Positions 14,401 to 27,259 of a stretch of DNA of 64,000 bases are shown piece by piece (the first letter of the stretch is position 1; each line of letters starts with the position of its first letter). Source of the stretch: Glandiceps talaboti (lineage: Eukaryota; Hemichordata; Enteropneusta; Spengelidae); contig NC_135554.1 of assembly GCF_964340395.1 (NCBI RefSeq), positions 20,737,592 to 20,801,591 of the forward strand, given 5' to 3'. Under the pieces are notes generated by a model. The model was not told the origin of the DNA. It worked only from the letters and a program-made list of their open reading frames with translations, and did not search any database. Position numbers and translations under genes: made by a program.

Positions 14401-17090
14401 TTACATAGCAACACGTCCTGATTATATAGTAACACGCCCTGACTACATCGCAATACATAACATTCTGCTTTCATAGCAACACATCCTCAATACATCGCAA
14501 TACATTCTGCTTACATAGCACCACGTCCTGATTACATCGCAATACATTCTTCTTACATAGCAACACGTCCTGATCACATCGCAATACATTCTACTTACAT
14601 AGCAACAACACGCCCTGACTACATCGCAATACATTGTGCTTACATAGCAACACGTCCTGATTACATACCAACCCATTTTGCTTACATAGCAACACGTCCA
14701 GATTTTACATGCTATATGTATGCATACCTTTATGTAGTGGAAAGCGCAATTATTTTCAATTTGTTCTTTTCCATAGGGATGCTAGAAATACTTCGCAAAA
14801 TCAAATTTTCGCAGATCATCCACAAAATGCAGCTGTTGTTTCCCGGAGAATACGACTTCTATCCCAAGACCTGGCTCCTACCTACAGAACTCAGTCAGTT
14901 TCTCAAAGAAGCGAAAACCATGAAGAAAAGACAGACAAAGAGTTACTACATAGTGAAACCAGACAACTCATCCCAAGGCGACGGAATTTATCTGATTCGT
15001 AACCCAAATGACATGATGAAGTCGGTGGCGCTAAAGCCTGTCGTCGTACAGGAATATATAGCCAACCCTTTACTTATAGACAATAAAAAGTTTGATTTAC
15101 GAATTTACGTAGTTCTAAAGAGCATAGAGCCGTTAGAATTCTACCTGTGTAGGGAGGGCATGGCAAGACTGTGCACGGAAGACTACAATGCCCCATCGGA
15201 GAAGAATCTCCACCACGTATTCATGCATCTTACAAACTACTCGCTCAATAAACGTAGTAGTACTTTTATTCAGAGTGATGACGTCACAGAAGGTAGTAAA
15301 CGGACACTGACCAGTGTCCTGAACTATCTGGAGGAAAATAAGTACGACGTTGCAAAGTTTCGGCGGGATTTAGAGGATGTCGTCTGCAAGACAATGTTAG
15401 CTATAATACCAGAATTGAAAGTAAGATGTCACTACGAACTGCCAAGAAACCCAAGAAAATTGGGACCCTCCTGCTTCCAGGTAAAGTTTTTGTTTTATTT
15501 GTTTTCTTATTTTCTCCTCTCTTTTTTTTTGGGGGGGGGGGCAAAATGTCAGGGTACCCGTCTTGTCAAATAATGTCAACCTCTGATCCGTTAATCGAAA
15601 AAAAATTTCCAGATTATATTTAAGTTATCATAACCGCGGTTAAACATATCGCCTTATTGACTTCAATTGGTCTGTTTACAGGCTAACCCCACAGTGTTCA
15701 ACTCCACAAAGTAGATTTACAAAAAAAACCGTGCCCCAGTACAGTTACGTTTTCTCAATTGCAACAGCAAAATCACGCTGTAATACAAGAACTACAAAGA
15801 AACGTCAGCGTAGATATAGACTTTGCGTATATCTTTGGAGAGGTAGAGAACGATATTATCTTATTTTTTCACATCTGAACATGAAATTTATTTTAGACTT
15901 TGTAGTCGCAAAATTTTGCACTGAGTTTAGTAAACCACTTTTACTTAGAAGCTAGACAACGAGAACCGTAAGTCTTCTTAAAATATATATATTACATCAG
16001 GAATGCAGAGATATAAGGTTCTCGTCAAAAAGGTAATTTGATTTCTGTGTAAACGAGTCTGTAGACGTTCTAATATATGCAATATGATTGGTGAAAACAG
16101 TCTGTTGTCTTTCGTCTAGGTGGAGTTACAGCAGTTTACAGTTACATATGTGTTCACTATTACACTTTTAGTTTGCCAATACTGCATTAACTACGAAGTA
16201 AAGCAACCAAATAAACTTGAGGACAGCCCCAACCCGGTTGTTGACAGTTCATACGTGTTGTTAATGTGCATTTGTCATTATGTTATTACGAATGTTGATC
16301 TGAACCAACTTTTCATGTGAAGTCAGATTGTAACAACAGAACTGAAAGATCATAACACATCAAGTGCGCAATGTTCACTCCTTTTGTTGTAAATGAGAAA
16401 TCTAAAATACGAAAATGGCTAAAACATCAGTTGCCACATTCCAGGTATAAAGAAATGTTGCTTTGTAACGGAGACATGATGAAATATGTACGTATAGCAC
16501 CTGGAGGAGACTTTAACATTGGAGAGAGTGAATGGTGCCTACTTAGCAACATATCTCACTTGCATGCCAACACACAATGCTTACATACCAATACATCATG
16601 CTTACATAGCAAAACACCCTGTTTAGCAACACACCAAAGTTACATAGTAAAATGCCATATTTTATACCATGCATCTTGCTTACATAGTAACGCAACATGC
16701 TTACATAGCAACATATCCTTTTCAATACAATGAATCCTGTTTACACAGCAACACACCATCCTGACATAGCAATACATCCCGTTTCATTTATTTATTCCAA
16801 TGCATCCTGTTTACATAGCAACACACCCTGATTACATAGCAACATATCTTTTTTTTCTCCTACAGATTCTTGGTCTTGATGTCCTGTTGACGTCAAACTT
16901 GAAACCATACTTGTTAGAAGTGAATGCAAGTCCCAGTTTGAGTCTTGCCTCAGAACGACTAATATCACCTGGTGTATACGAATCTATCCCTAGCCCCGTG
17001 GACCACGAGATCAAAATACCATTGGTGCGAGATACTCTCGCTCTCATGAGCCCAAAACATAGGAAAACGTAAGCAAGTGTGGTTTGGTGC

Positions 17091-17155
<65 letters not shown>

Positions 17156-17457
17156 GTGTGCTGTGTGCTGATTCTGTCAACTAGTTCCAGAATTAAAGAA
17201 TTTTGGCCAAAAAGACATTTTAGACCTAATTTGTATATCACTGATGGGATCATGCTATAAACAAGTCTTCATCTACACATCCTTAAGAACATCACCTTAA
17301 ATTCTAGACCAATCTGCCCAGTAGTTATTGAGGTTAAGTTTATTCTCATTTTTACCCGAACAATTACTCATATCCACACCTAAGTATGTTCCACCAAATA
17401 TCATGGGAATTATTCTGGCCATTTTTTATTTTAACTAATTCACACTCGCGCACAGAC

Positions 17458-17512
<55 letters not shown>

Positions 17513-17568
17513 CACACACACACACACACATACACAGACAGACAGACAGACACACACACACACACACG

Positions 17569-17613
<45 letters not shown>

Positions 17614-18929
17614 TCTATCAACAAATCTATCAACAACTGTAACACAACTATGAACACCGTAATTCTCTTCCATGCAGGAGCCTGTCAATACCTTCTGCTG
17701 CATCCAGTGACGACTACACAGATGATGATGATGATGATGATGAAGGCACAGATGCATTTTCGCACCTAAGTCTGGAAGTGCAAGTTGATGAAGGCGGTGG
17801 AACCATTGTACCAGAATCCTGTCTGGAAGAACTTTTTCCGTTAAAATATGGCAGGAGACTACGGTTTAAAAACATGAGAGTCTTCGAAAGAATCGCCTCT
17901 ATTTACATTCACTTTCTTGGTTACCATGGTAACAGAATGGGCCAAACCAGTTTCAGGAAATTTACAAGGTATATGTCTGATCTTTGAAAGCACTTTTAAG
18001 CAACAAGTTTATACGTCATTTGTGTTGTTTCGTCTGAGACATTTTATTGGAGGCTTTTTCATTGTTTTCGTAGCTGTTGTATAATTTTACATTTTTAGTT
18101 AGGTGTTGAACAATACGCTGAGACGTAGTGTAGCGCGTTTCTTTAAGAATTAAGATAATAACAAAATTATCTGTACGAATTAATAAGCGTGGAATCAGTG
18201 AGATGGAATGGGGGTTATCAACTTTGTACGACTCTTCCTTCTGCCCAGTCACATTTAGGATAGTGAATAAGGTATCACCTAAAGTCTTCAAATATATTTT
18301 ACAAGTCTTCATAGAAGACATAGTCTCACCTCAAATACTTTACTTTTTTATACTTTACTTGTGTATGACTAATGAAATGACAACAGCAGAAGTCACATAG
18401 TATCACTATGCACTGGGTGCAATGGCAACATTTGTTAAATACAATATTAAACTTACTCCTAATATCATACACTGTGAACAGTATTGCATCACTCGTGGGT
18501 AAACATACTTTTGTAGCTGTATTCGTGATAAATCAAATCAAGTTAATTGGGGGCCATGCTCAAAAAGCAGCGTCCTCAACGGCAATCACGATTTCAACCT
18601 GTTTCTATATTGCTTAAGAATAAAACATTGAAAATTTACGATTTGACTGACAAAAGTGTCGAATAATGGTTCACTTTCGTTCTTATTACAGAACCTGTAA
18701 GTTGTGTATCAATGGCTTTTCATCAGCTGCGGTTGACATAATGTATATTGATATATCACGGCGATGGAACAACATGCCCCCTACAGACCTTGCTGGTGGA
18801 CTATGCTTCAATGGTTTTGTGGAAGCCTTCACTGGCATTGCTGAACGTAAATTTGCTAGTGTTGACAGTCAACTTGACAGAGTATTAGCACTTGTCGATC
18901 TGTGTGAGAGTTACCTTGCCCTTTATTAA
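11483..18929 (+). CDS. TTLL11: TTLL11-like tubulin polyglutamylase
   Basis: ATP-dependent tubulin-tyrosine-ligase-like enzyme that adds glutamate chains to tubulin tails in cilia and cytoplasmic microtubules. Exons: 11483-11830, 12251-12353, 14777-15480, 16866-17068, 17678-17968, 18692-18929, in continuous phase and giving 628 residues. Residues 1-100 are Arg-rich and low in complexity. The TTL domain begins near 105 (WNGVSFHE, KFPG-M) and continues through FYPKTWLLP, KPDNSSQGDG (K about 211), QEYIANPLLI, FDLRIYVVLKS, FMHLTNYSLNK and KPYLLEVNASPSL (E about 403, N about 405, metal and ATP ligands), so the enzyme looks catalytically intact. After the core comes an Asp run (DDDDDDD), then a C-terminal block (TSFRKFTR, AAVDIMYIDISRRWNNM, FVEAF, LVDLCESYLAL) that matches the vertebrate TTLL11 tail. 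The start is the ATG in CGACCATGAG; an upstream non-ATG open frame exists, so the N-terminus is the least certain part. Confidence 0.88.
14152..14700. repeat. 42-bp dimeric minisatellite, TTLL11 intron 2
   Basis: About 13 copies of a 42-bp unit built from two related 21-bp halves. One begins ACATAGCAACACGTCCTG and the other ACATCGCAATACATTCTG; the halves alternate. Its reverse complement stays open as Cys/Tyr-rich frames, which is a by-product of the repeat and not a gene. It ends about 75 bp before exon 14777-15480. Confidence 0.9.
16548..16860. repeat. Related 21-bp minisatellite, TTLL11 intron 3
   Basis: Diverged tandem copies of the same 21-bp family (CTTACATAGCAACACACC-type words), ending within a few bases of the polypyrimidine tract of exon 16866-17068. 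It is more degenerate than the intron 2 array. Confidence 0.8.
17092..17168. repeat. (TG)n microsatellite
   Basis: Nearly pure TG dinucleotide run starting about 24 bp after the 5' splice site of TTLL11 exon 4. Confidence 0.95.
17457..17611. repeat. (GACA)n / (CA)n compound microsatellite
   Basis: Tetranucleotide GACA run followed by CA runs in TTLL11 intron 4, ending 66 bp before exon 17678-17968. The long frames it creates on both strands are artefacts. Confidence 0.95.
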
Positions 18930-19527
18930 GACCAATGGAACGATATTACTACAGAATTCAAGCCATAGACAGACACAAAACTAAAACTAAATGTTATGCC
19001 TGTGTACACAAGTAACATTTTCCTGCTTATGTGGATATATTCATCCTGTAGTCAAGATAGTGTAAACACTGGATGAGGTTGAATGTGTGGCCACTTGAGG
19101 AAGCTTGCTCTTTGGGACAACTACATGAATGTATATCAACGTAGTCTTGCTGCTAGACGTTCGGGCTTTCTTTCGATGCTATAACTATAAGCAAACGAAG
19201 TTCGCATGTGAGGGCCAGGGCTTGCCCGAACACTCGAATGTTCCATCCTCGATAGCGTTGTTCGGCTATGTGTCGTATTTTATCGGAAGAACATCTGAGG
19301 GCTAGCTGATAGACTAATATCAACTTTACATGTTGCAATAACAGTTTTTGTTTGTGTTTATCTTAGTTTGCATATATCTTGATTTCCGTAGTAATACATG
19401 ATGCATATCAATTGGAAGTGACTGTGTGTATCACAAACAGTAATGAGACATTTCCAACAAATTAGAATTGGAAGTTGAATGCTGCAGTTACTGCCAAAAA
19501 CTCAAAATGGCAAAAAGATAGACTTTT

Positions 19528-21856
19528 TAGCTCCGCTGTCAGCGAAAGCTGAAAGCGTAGCTTTAGGTATAGGTGGGTATTGAGGTATAGAGAGTAGAGT
19601 GAATCATAGGTGTCCGTCAAACTTTTATATTTTTACTATCTACGCCGAAAGTTACAGTCGGAATTCTTCGATATTTGGTGTGCATGTTCCCTGGGGGGAG
19701 GCTATTCAGATGTGTTCATGCCAAGTTGATCTGTGCCATTTTCAATTTTTTATGATTTTTTTTCATAAAATGTCATTTTCATCAACTCCTTGAAAACCTC
19801 TTATTAGATTGCTTTGATATCTGGCGTGTTGATGCGCAGGGGGTAGCTTACTCAGATTTGTTAATTTCAAGTCAGCACATCCTCATTTTTATTTTTTATG
19901 ATTTTTTTTTTGTAATTTGAAAAAAAAATGAATATGTTAATGAGCATAATGACCGACGCCATATTGGAAATCAGTCGACGAGACTTTAAGTAAACTGCCA
20001 CTTTTCAAAAGACACTATTGACGTCAAACAAGCAATGTAATATGTGCTATAGTCATAATTCTACGCATTGGGCGCCCAAATGACAAGCGTTTGTTCGAAA
20101 CAGGGTTGTAAACTTCAAATCCAATTCTGCACCCTTCTACATAATCAGCCAGTCCGCAACATCCTCATTTGCATACTCTATCCTGATTCGACCAGAAGCT
20201 GAAGGTGACCTCATTTGACCGAGCGATTTTCCACAGCAAGTATCTTGAGTATCAACACAGGACGTTCTTGGTACTCACTAAAATCACACTTCAGACCCAC
20301 TATAAAAGTGTGATGTTTTCAGATAACATGTAACTTGTGGTTAATTCTATATTGTCGTGCAATTTGGAATGACAGTGAACCAGAATTCAGACAACTTGCG
20401 TAAGGAAGGGCATGCCAGGCATGCGGTTGAACTTGAAGTTTATATGGCCGACAGTTCACATGTAAAGTTAAAGTTAAACGACATGAACGTGTCTTGCCTT
20501 TCCAAAATGCAAATATTTGGCAAGTAAAAATAATTAAAATAATTACAACTTTAATTTGGCTTCAGACTTTGCATTATGTTTTGCGTATCTTTCCCCGTTT
20601 TACATGTAAATCCGAAAAGGTTCTCTCTCATCATGTCATCAGTGTCAGTGATCATACCGCGCGGGGCTGCTTTGAGTACGAGCGAAGTGAGGCATGTTGA
20701 GGTATTTTGTTGAGAATTATAAATATTGCGAAATGTCAAGTACAAGGTTTAAATACAATGGAATGATGAAAAAAATGGCAGAGTCTGCTGACTGGCGCCG
20801 GTCACAAGAAACACTGTGAATTAAAATATCAGACGATGTATGTATTAATCGCCGACAATCCACCCGTATGCACGAGGGACTAACCCGGAAGCAAGTCGTT
20901 GTCAGCCATACGTTACAGTGGTAACATCGTCCGAGAAATCGCTGCGTTCAGAGTGTCATTATTCACAGAATTGTTGTTTTCGAGTGAAAACCCGTCTTGA
21001 ATTGTATAACTCTAACAAATGAAGACATGTCAAGTTATATTTTGAAAGTTGTATCGCTAGTTTGAGACGATTTTCTCACGTACTATAGTACTATCGAGGC
21101 TTACTTGGAAGTAGTAGGACCTTACTCCAGTTCATCGGGAAGTTTAGCCAGTCCGATAATTCTTTCTGGTTTAGTTTACAACACTTTTGATCACGCAGAT
21201 TTTGTTGTTGTGATGAAAAGAAATAAAAAAAAAGATCACTTCAACCATTTCGTTGTGTTTTCTTTGTGAAAGGTAACCGAACATGAACGAGTGTTACCAC
21301 TGTAACGTATGGCTGAGAATGACTCTCTTCCGGGTACTTGGGATTGTCGCCGTCCGGAAACTAAGATGGCGATTAATACATTTCTTCCCTATATATATCT
21401 ACTACAACTTGTACAAGTTGAATGTTGTTGACTTGGTAAATTTGTTAGAAAATTGAAATTGAAATTGCCTCAAAATTATTTTAGATCCCTAGTTTATTTC
21501 ATTCATCATTAAAATTTTCCAGGGTTACAGCTGTAAGACACTGGAATTATTTATAGCCAACCTCAAAATCCTCTTTTTTTCTTTTTCTTGTGTGCATTTC
21601 CCAGTCATTTTTTTCTGAGATTTTGTGCAATTTTTCATAACAGTAGATTTTTGTTATAAAATGGTGACTATGGTATAAAAGTACAATACATTACCAACTT
21701 CTGTGTAAAGTGTGTTTTATAGTGAGACATCATGAAACCACTAACCACTTTATTGCATCGCTAAAACAAAACTGCATAGTGAAGAGCTGAAGACCTGAAC
21801 CACTTATACATGTCACCAAAATAAAAAATTAAATTAAAAAAAAAACAGCGGAGCTA
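19528..21856. mobile_element. Composite non-autonomous inverted-repeat element, about 2.3 kb
   Basis: The 12-mer TAGCTCCGCTGT at 19528-19539 reappears inverted as ACAGCGGAGCTA at 21845-21856, bounding the element. Just inside the left end are two diverged direct repeats (about 19670-19770 and 19815-19910), sharing a GATAT-TGG-GTG word and ending in TTTTTTATGATTTTTTTT. A second inverted-repeat element is nested inside. No transposase-like frame was seen, so it would be non-autonomous. The family is not assigned. Confidence 0.45.
20841..21380. mobile_element. Nested element with long terminal inverted repeats
   Basis: TGTATTAATCGCC (20841-20853) is matched by GGCGATTAATACA (21368-21380). The inverted similarity continues inward for about 80-90 bp with small gaps and includes the word CAGCCATACGTTACAGTGGT (from about 20904) and its complement near 21294. 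The interior of about 360 bp is non-coding. It resembles a MITE inserted in the larger element. Confidence 0.65.
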
Positions 21857-21939
21857 TTCTGACCGATAGGTCGCTTGTTTTTCACTCACGTGACTTTTTT
21901 TTCACTGTGGGGACTTATGAACTGAAAATAATTTCATTC

Positions 21940-23330
21940 CAAGATGTTGATCAAAACACGGAAGTCTTATCAATGGTTAATTGACTACATAAGATGTTTA
22001 TGAAAATTCCGATGTCTTATTGGCTAATACACTATACAAGGTATTCACAAAAAATAACGATGTCCTTTCATTGGGTAATGGACTGTAACAGTTGTTCAGA
22101 AAGAATTGAATGTGATTGCACATAGTTGATAAACTGTAACAGGTGTTCAGAAAGAATTGAATGTGATTGCTCAGAGTTGATAAATGTGGCACTGTAACAA
22201 AGATGTCTTTCAAATATTCACTTTAATTGGCATAAACAAATAAAGAGGCGTTAGTTAACAAATCATAACCACAATACACATTAGTTGGTTAAAGGACTTT
22301 AGCTACAAATGTACATACAGTACCATTTCAATATTTACATTGATTGGCTAAACCAAAGAAGTGTTTGTTAACAAACGTTGATTGGCGTAAACAATAAAGA
22401 AGTATTACATTTTGTTAACAAATTTTACCAATAGATACACACTGGTTGGCTCATGAATATAACAGGTGTTTACAACTATTTAAACATGCAACTGGCGGCG
22501 CCTGGGACCATTTTTGCATATGACTGACTGTATGTTTGGAGGTGGAGAACTTGTGATGACTCACTGGCAAGTAATCACCAAAATATAAACAAGCCCTATA
22601 TCTGGGTTTTTCACATGCAAATGTCGCATATTTGAATAATCCTGAATGACACACAATCTAAGCAGCTGTTTGCAGGGGAATTGTCTCATTTGGAGAGGTT
22701 TTTTCATTCTATGAAACAAACAGACTGATTTTCAACTAATTTGTGTATCAAGTTACCATCCTACGACATTCACAAACAATTTGTATATGATACATGACCT
22801 GTGTGTTTCTCGGCACACAGAAAAAATGCTGAAAACAAGACCCAGAAGCTAGTGCTCTGTACAGCAGTTTGAATTTCCCGCATTTGCATAGATTAGCCAT
22901 AATCCTCTTTATATAGGGCAGTTGTGTCTTTAACAAAATGTGCACATTAATTGGCTATTTTACTATGGCATATGTTTTAGAACCATTTAACTAAAGATGC
23001 ACATTGATTGGCTAATGAACTAAAGATACACATTGATTGGCTAATGGACTACAATAGGTGCTTCTAAACAATTCAAATATTTACACTGATTAACTGAAAC
23101 AAATAAAGGAAATTTTGTTAACAAATGTTGCCAAAAGATACACAACAGTTGGCTAATGAAACATGTCACTAAAGTCTACTAAAGATGCCCACTGATTGGC
23201 TGAAGGATTGTAACAGGTGTGTTAGAACCATTACACAAGCACACTGATTGGCTAATAGAATATAACAGGTGTTTTAGAACCATGGCAAACAATTTCAAGT
23301 TGTCGGAATAAAGAAATCCTTCCTTACACA
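21940..23330. repeat. Field of diverged ATTGGCTAA repeats
   Basis: Many imperfect copies of a unit of roughly 60-75 bp that carries the words CACATTGATTGGCTAATGGA, TATAACAGGTGTTTAGAACC and TTTGTTAACAAAT. Copies are strongly diverged and of variable spacing, so the array is old. The inverted-CCAAT word ATTGG recurs in most copies. No gene was seen inside. Confidence 0.65.
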
Positions 23331-23699
23331 AGAACACAAAATATTTATTTAGATATTTCCTCTAATATACTTCATCCATAAATATGGATACTTTAGTTCA
23401 CTCAATAATGATGCTGGGCATTATTCTGAGTAACCATTGTTTGATATTTGTAACAACTCAGACAAACTTTAATAACATGATGATAAACAATGTTGAGAGG
23501 ATGTGTAATTTCTGATATCACTTCAGATGCTATCCAAAGCATCAATAAATAAATAAATAAATATGATCTGTATATAAGTGTACTGAGCATTCTGTACATA
23601 TTTGTTAGTATCATGTATGGTCACACATGGTAAGATTGAGTTAAAAATCACGAACACAGCCAGTGCATAGAACAATTCATCTTTGAGCCAGAAATTACA

Positions 23700-24017
23700 A
23701 CTTTGCCAGGTCAGGTGCAAGTTTACATAAAAACAGGATTTCCAACACACATCATATTTGTATGGTGCATACTCATCACGATGCATTCTAAATGTACTGT
23801 CCCCCTTCTTTACAAAAGCCTTTTCACACACTTCATATTTGTATGGCTGCCCACCAGTATATCTTTTATGTAACATCCTTACAAAAGTTTGTTCACACTT
23901 CACAGTTGTATGGCTGCTGTGCATGTTTGAGTTATCATCCTCCATATGCAAGCCTTTTTCACATCCTTCACATTTACTCTGGAGTATCGGAGATGTGTCG
24001 GTGTTATCGGATCGCAT
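23700..24017 (-). pseudogene. Decayed C2H2 zinc-finger fragment
   Basis: An open frame from ATG 24017 contains recognisable remnants of tandem C2H2 fingers: CEGCEK, YTGGQPYKYEVCEKAF (compare the linker TGEKPYKCEVCGKAF) and APYKYDVCWKS. In the later fingers the first zinc-binding Cys has become Tyr and the His pairs are incomplete, so they could not fold as normal fingers. No upstream exon of a zinc-finger gene was recognised. It is probably a relic, but a divergent expressed gene cannot be excluded. Confidence 0.5.
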
Positions 24018-26990
24018 ATTTCCAGAGCTACTTTCTATACATTGTTTTGGCGAAAATATTGTGTTTTCTCACAGTGAGACATCAAAGCAAAATCCCAGAT
24101 TACGATGTACATATACAAAATAGGCTAGTGAAAATAAAGCGGCGGAGAAAAAGAGTTATGTTTGTCCTAGATCTCAAATTAAAAATCTAAAATGGTCAAT
24201 GGAATCACAAGCACCGTCACAATGGTACAATGTCCATCTAATCATCGAAATGAGGAGAACATCAGGGAGAACACAGGGGAGAACATTGGTAAATCCAAGA
24301 TTGATGGCGCTCTTCACAACTGTTATGCGCAATTAAATATAAATGTATGTAAATATGAACTTTTTTAGGCATGGAAATCAATTTCAAAACATCATCATAT
24401 CTGGCATGATATTGCAGTGACTCATTAGAGAGTTAAAGACAGCATTTATGAAGGACTGAAGTTTAGGAATTGTCCATAATTACAATTGAAACCATTGCAC
24501 ACAAAATCTTACTACAATTGTAACATCATCACATCAGTGCAGCAAGTAAAGGAGCATATGCTACCATTGAGGCATATCCACAACATAGCGAATCATATTT
24601 CATTTTTTCGTTCTTTATTTAATTAATTAGTAATAAAGTATTTATATAAAGTAATAATACAAAAGAAAGAAACTTACTGCATTGACACGATGACATATAT
24701 TTTGTGTGAAACACCAGTGAATCATCTTCGTAAAACTTCTGTTCTCTTTTTGGCACGGTGCAAGACATACTGCCATGGAGTATGATTTTGCATCCCATCA
24801 ACACAATACTATCCCCTGGCGAGAGGCAATGCATCAAGTAGAACAGTTCTCTAATAGACAGTGATTTAGACAGCAAGTCATAAAGTTTTGTTTTGATGGT
24901 TATAATTGACAGGAAAAAATGAAAGCCATCACTGACTTGAATGATTGCAAGCCAAAGACCATATACTAGACCGCATACAAATATACCAAAAAATACAAAG
25001 AAAACAAAGCCAAGATAGAGTTAACAGAATGGTTACCTTTATTAAACTCAAATACAGCATGAAAACAATAGTTAATATGTCATATGAGATATGACATACA
25101 CAGTATAAAGAAACAAACACAATATGATATTTCAAACTTGCACTGATTCGTCATAACTTCTATGTTACTAAAAAACATAAATATTTTTTTTCAGTCTTTC
25201 CCTGAAAGACCTATTTTGGTATAATTCCCAAGCAGCTATGAAACAACAAACTCATAAAATAAGACTTCTAACTGCTAAGTTATTACAATATATACAATTT
25301 GTGTTTGTTTTGTGTCCATGCCTTGGACATGATGAATAACTTAGAATATGTTTGGCTGGTTTCCATGGTGATAAAAGAATCTGTGAAATGGACGATGTGA
25401 TAAATCTTAAATAACAGCAATTTTATGTCAAGTACAACTTTACTGCATTCCTTACATTGGAATCTTGATCAGCCTTCACCCTCAAATACAACCTTTTGCT
25501 ATGATACAGAGACATGCTGGTAAGTAGTCTATTAGTAAACTCAAAAACGTTATGGGATAAATACTGCTGTGGAAACCAAGCTTTCAGCTTACAATGATAT
25601 CCATAAACTAAAATGATTGTTACTTAGTGTGGTATATTACACAAGCAGGTGATAGCTGTTCCTTTGTTGTTCAAATATAATAACCCTCATATCAAGATAG
25701 TGTAAGCACAAAAAGTCCTCAGTACACTGCTGCCACATTGTGGAAGTCATCAGAAAAACCACCCTACTGTGAGTACAACTAAACACCACCCTACTGAGAG
25801 AACAACTAAACCAACATCTATTCAATAGCTACCATTATATAAACATGTCACAATAGATTTAGCTTGTGTCTCTCTCATCAGCTGAAAGCGAGGTTTCATA
25901 GTCTGCAATTTTTTTTCCATCTTAGTATTACAGTATGCATACCTAATTTCACCCTATCTTTCTTATAAATGATTGGTAGCAAACAAGTCTTATCCAATCC
26001 AACACAGTTGGAGATCCTTTATACACAACAAAGCAGTTATACCAAACCAACAACAAAATATGGAATTTTCTGATTATTTTGCTTGAAAGTGAATATTTTG
26101 GTGGGATTTCACTTATTCTGCAGTTCAATCATTGCACATTTCAACTAACGGTGTATGTACAACTTTCAGATAATGCATCACACTATAATATCCACAGTAC
26201 TGGAATATTTTAAAACACAAAACAATATTTTGGATAATATACATTTTCGTCATATACTTTTCTGGGGTACTGTAATGCTGAAAAACAAACACATCGACGA
26301 CATACATGTCAAGCAACAAAAGTGTCATAATTTGGACATTCTAGCTAGGTATTACCATAAATCTATCATTCAAAGTTGTCACTGTTACAATACTTTCATT
26401 AGTTTATGACAGAAAGGAACTCATTCACTTCTGAATTAATAACTTGCTTCTGAAAATTCTGTCTAAATCAGTTGTCAATAAACATTTCATGATTGCATCA
26501 GCAGGACAACTAAATCTTAAATATGTAAGTTTTAAAGTTTTGACATTCTCTGCCATATTCAAGCCATATTGTCAAGCGCTGTTTCCTTCAAACGAGATCA
26601 GTGCATATTGTAAAATGCCGTCCTTTGGCAGCACTATATGCGTTATGTTTACCTCAAGGTTAGTGAGGTGAATTAAACATGCAGCGCCACCAAACTACGG
26701 TATTTTACTTCCATTAAACAAATGAAATTACTTGGAAATAATAATAACTTGTTTTTGATACTGACTGATAAACTTGTGGTTGGGATTCATTGTGGTGAAA
26801 AGACAACTTCTGGATTTCATGCATGATTCAATAGTGAAATTTCCAGTTCCAAGATGCATCGCATGAGTGGACATTGGGTCAAGGGTCACATCAGGTCATG
26901 GGTCACAAATTGGTTTATTTTGTCTTTGATATATTTGAATTAACATTTTTATCATTTATCATACTGACCTGTTTCACTGACTGTTATTTT

Positions 26991-27200
26991 ATGGAAGAAA
27001 ATCTAAAACGGCATCAACAAAGTAAACAGTTTTCATGTGGAAGTCCAGAGTATGGTCAGGTGACAATTACATCCTTGAGTAGCAAGTGTACAGTCTCCCT
27101 GTGCATATCCATAATAAGACACTCAGCATTGTATCTGAGGCGTGCACGGCATCTTGGAACCAGTGACAGGTCATTCACTTACTTACGTTATAAAAAAATG
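26991..27200 (+). pseudogene. Possible C2H2 zinc-finger relic
   Basis: The plus-strand frame shows NLKRHQQSKQFSC and, about 40 codons on, YLRRARHLGTSDRSFTYL. Both resemble finger-helix plus linker blocks with missing Cys and His residues. It lies in what should be the DBT 3' UTR on the other strand. Similarity is weak. Confidence 0.3.
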
Positions 27201-27259
27201 CATTGTTTTACAGTGTTTGTAATATGCATTGTATTGTTGGTCGTCTAACCTGCAAATAC

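Larger units (their letters stand above)
18930..27259. other. Gene-poor repeat-rich region TTLL11 to DBT
   Basis: It holds a composite inverted-repeat element (19528-21856), a field of diverged ATTGGCTAA repeats (21940-23330), a decayed zinc-finger fragment on each strand, and unassigned AT-rich sequence. A minus-strand open frame at 24683-24876 ends at a plausible donor (TGTCAATGCA then GTAAGT) but shows no domain I recognise, so it is not called as a gene. No other supported gene was seen. Confidence 0.5.

Noticed and set aside
14195-14676. Minus-strand Cys/Tyr-rich open frames of 77-87 codons
   Set aside because: They are translations of the 42-bp minisatellite (period 14 codons) with no splice or start context, and lie in a TTLL11 intron.
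24619-24876. Minus-strand open frame of 85 codons as a gene
   Set aside because: A donor-like site exists, but no acceptor, homology or partner exon could be recognised.
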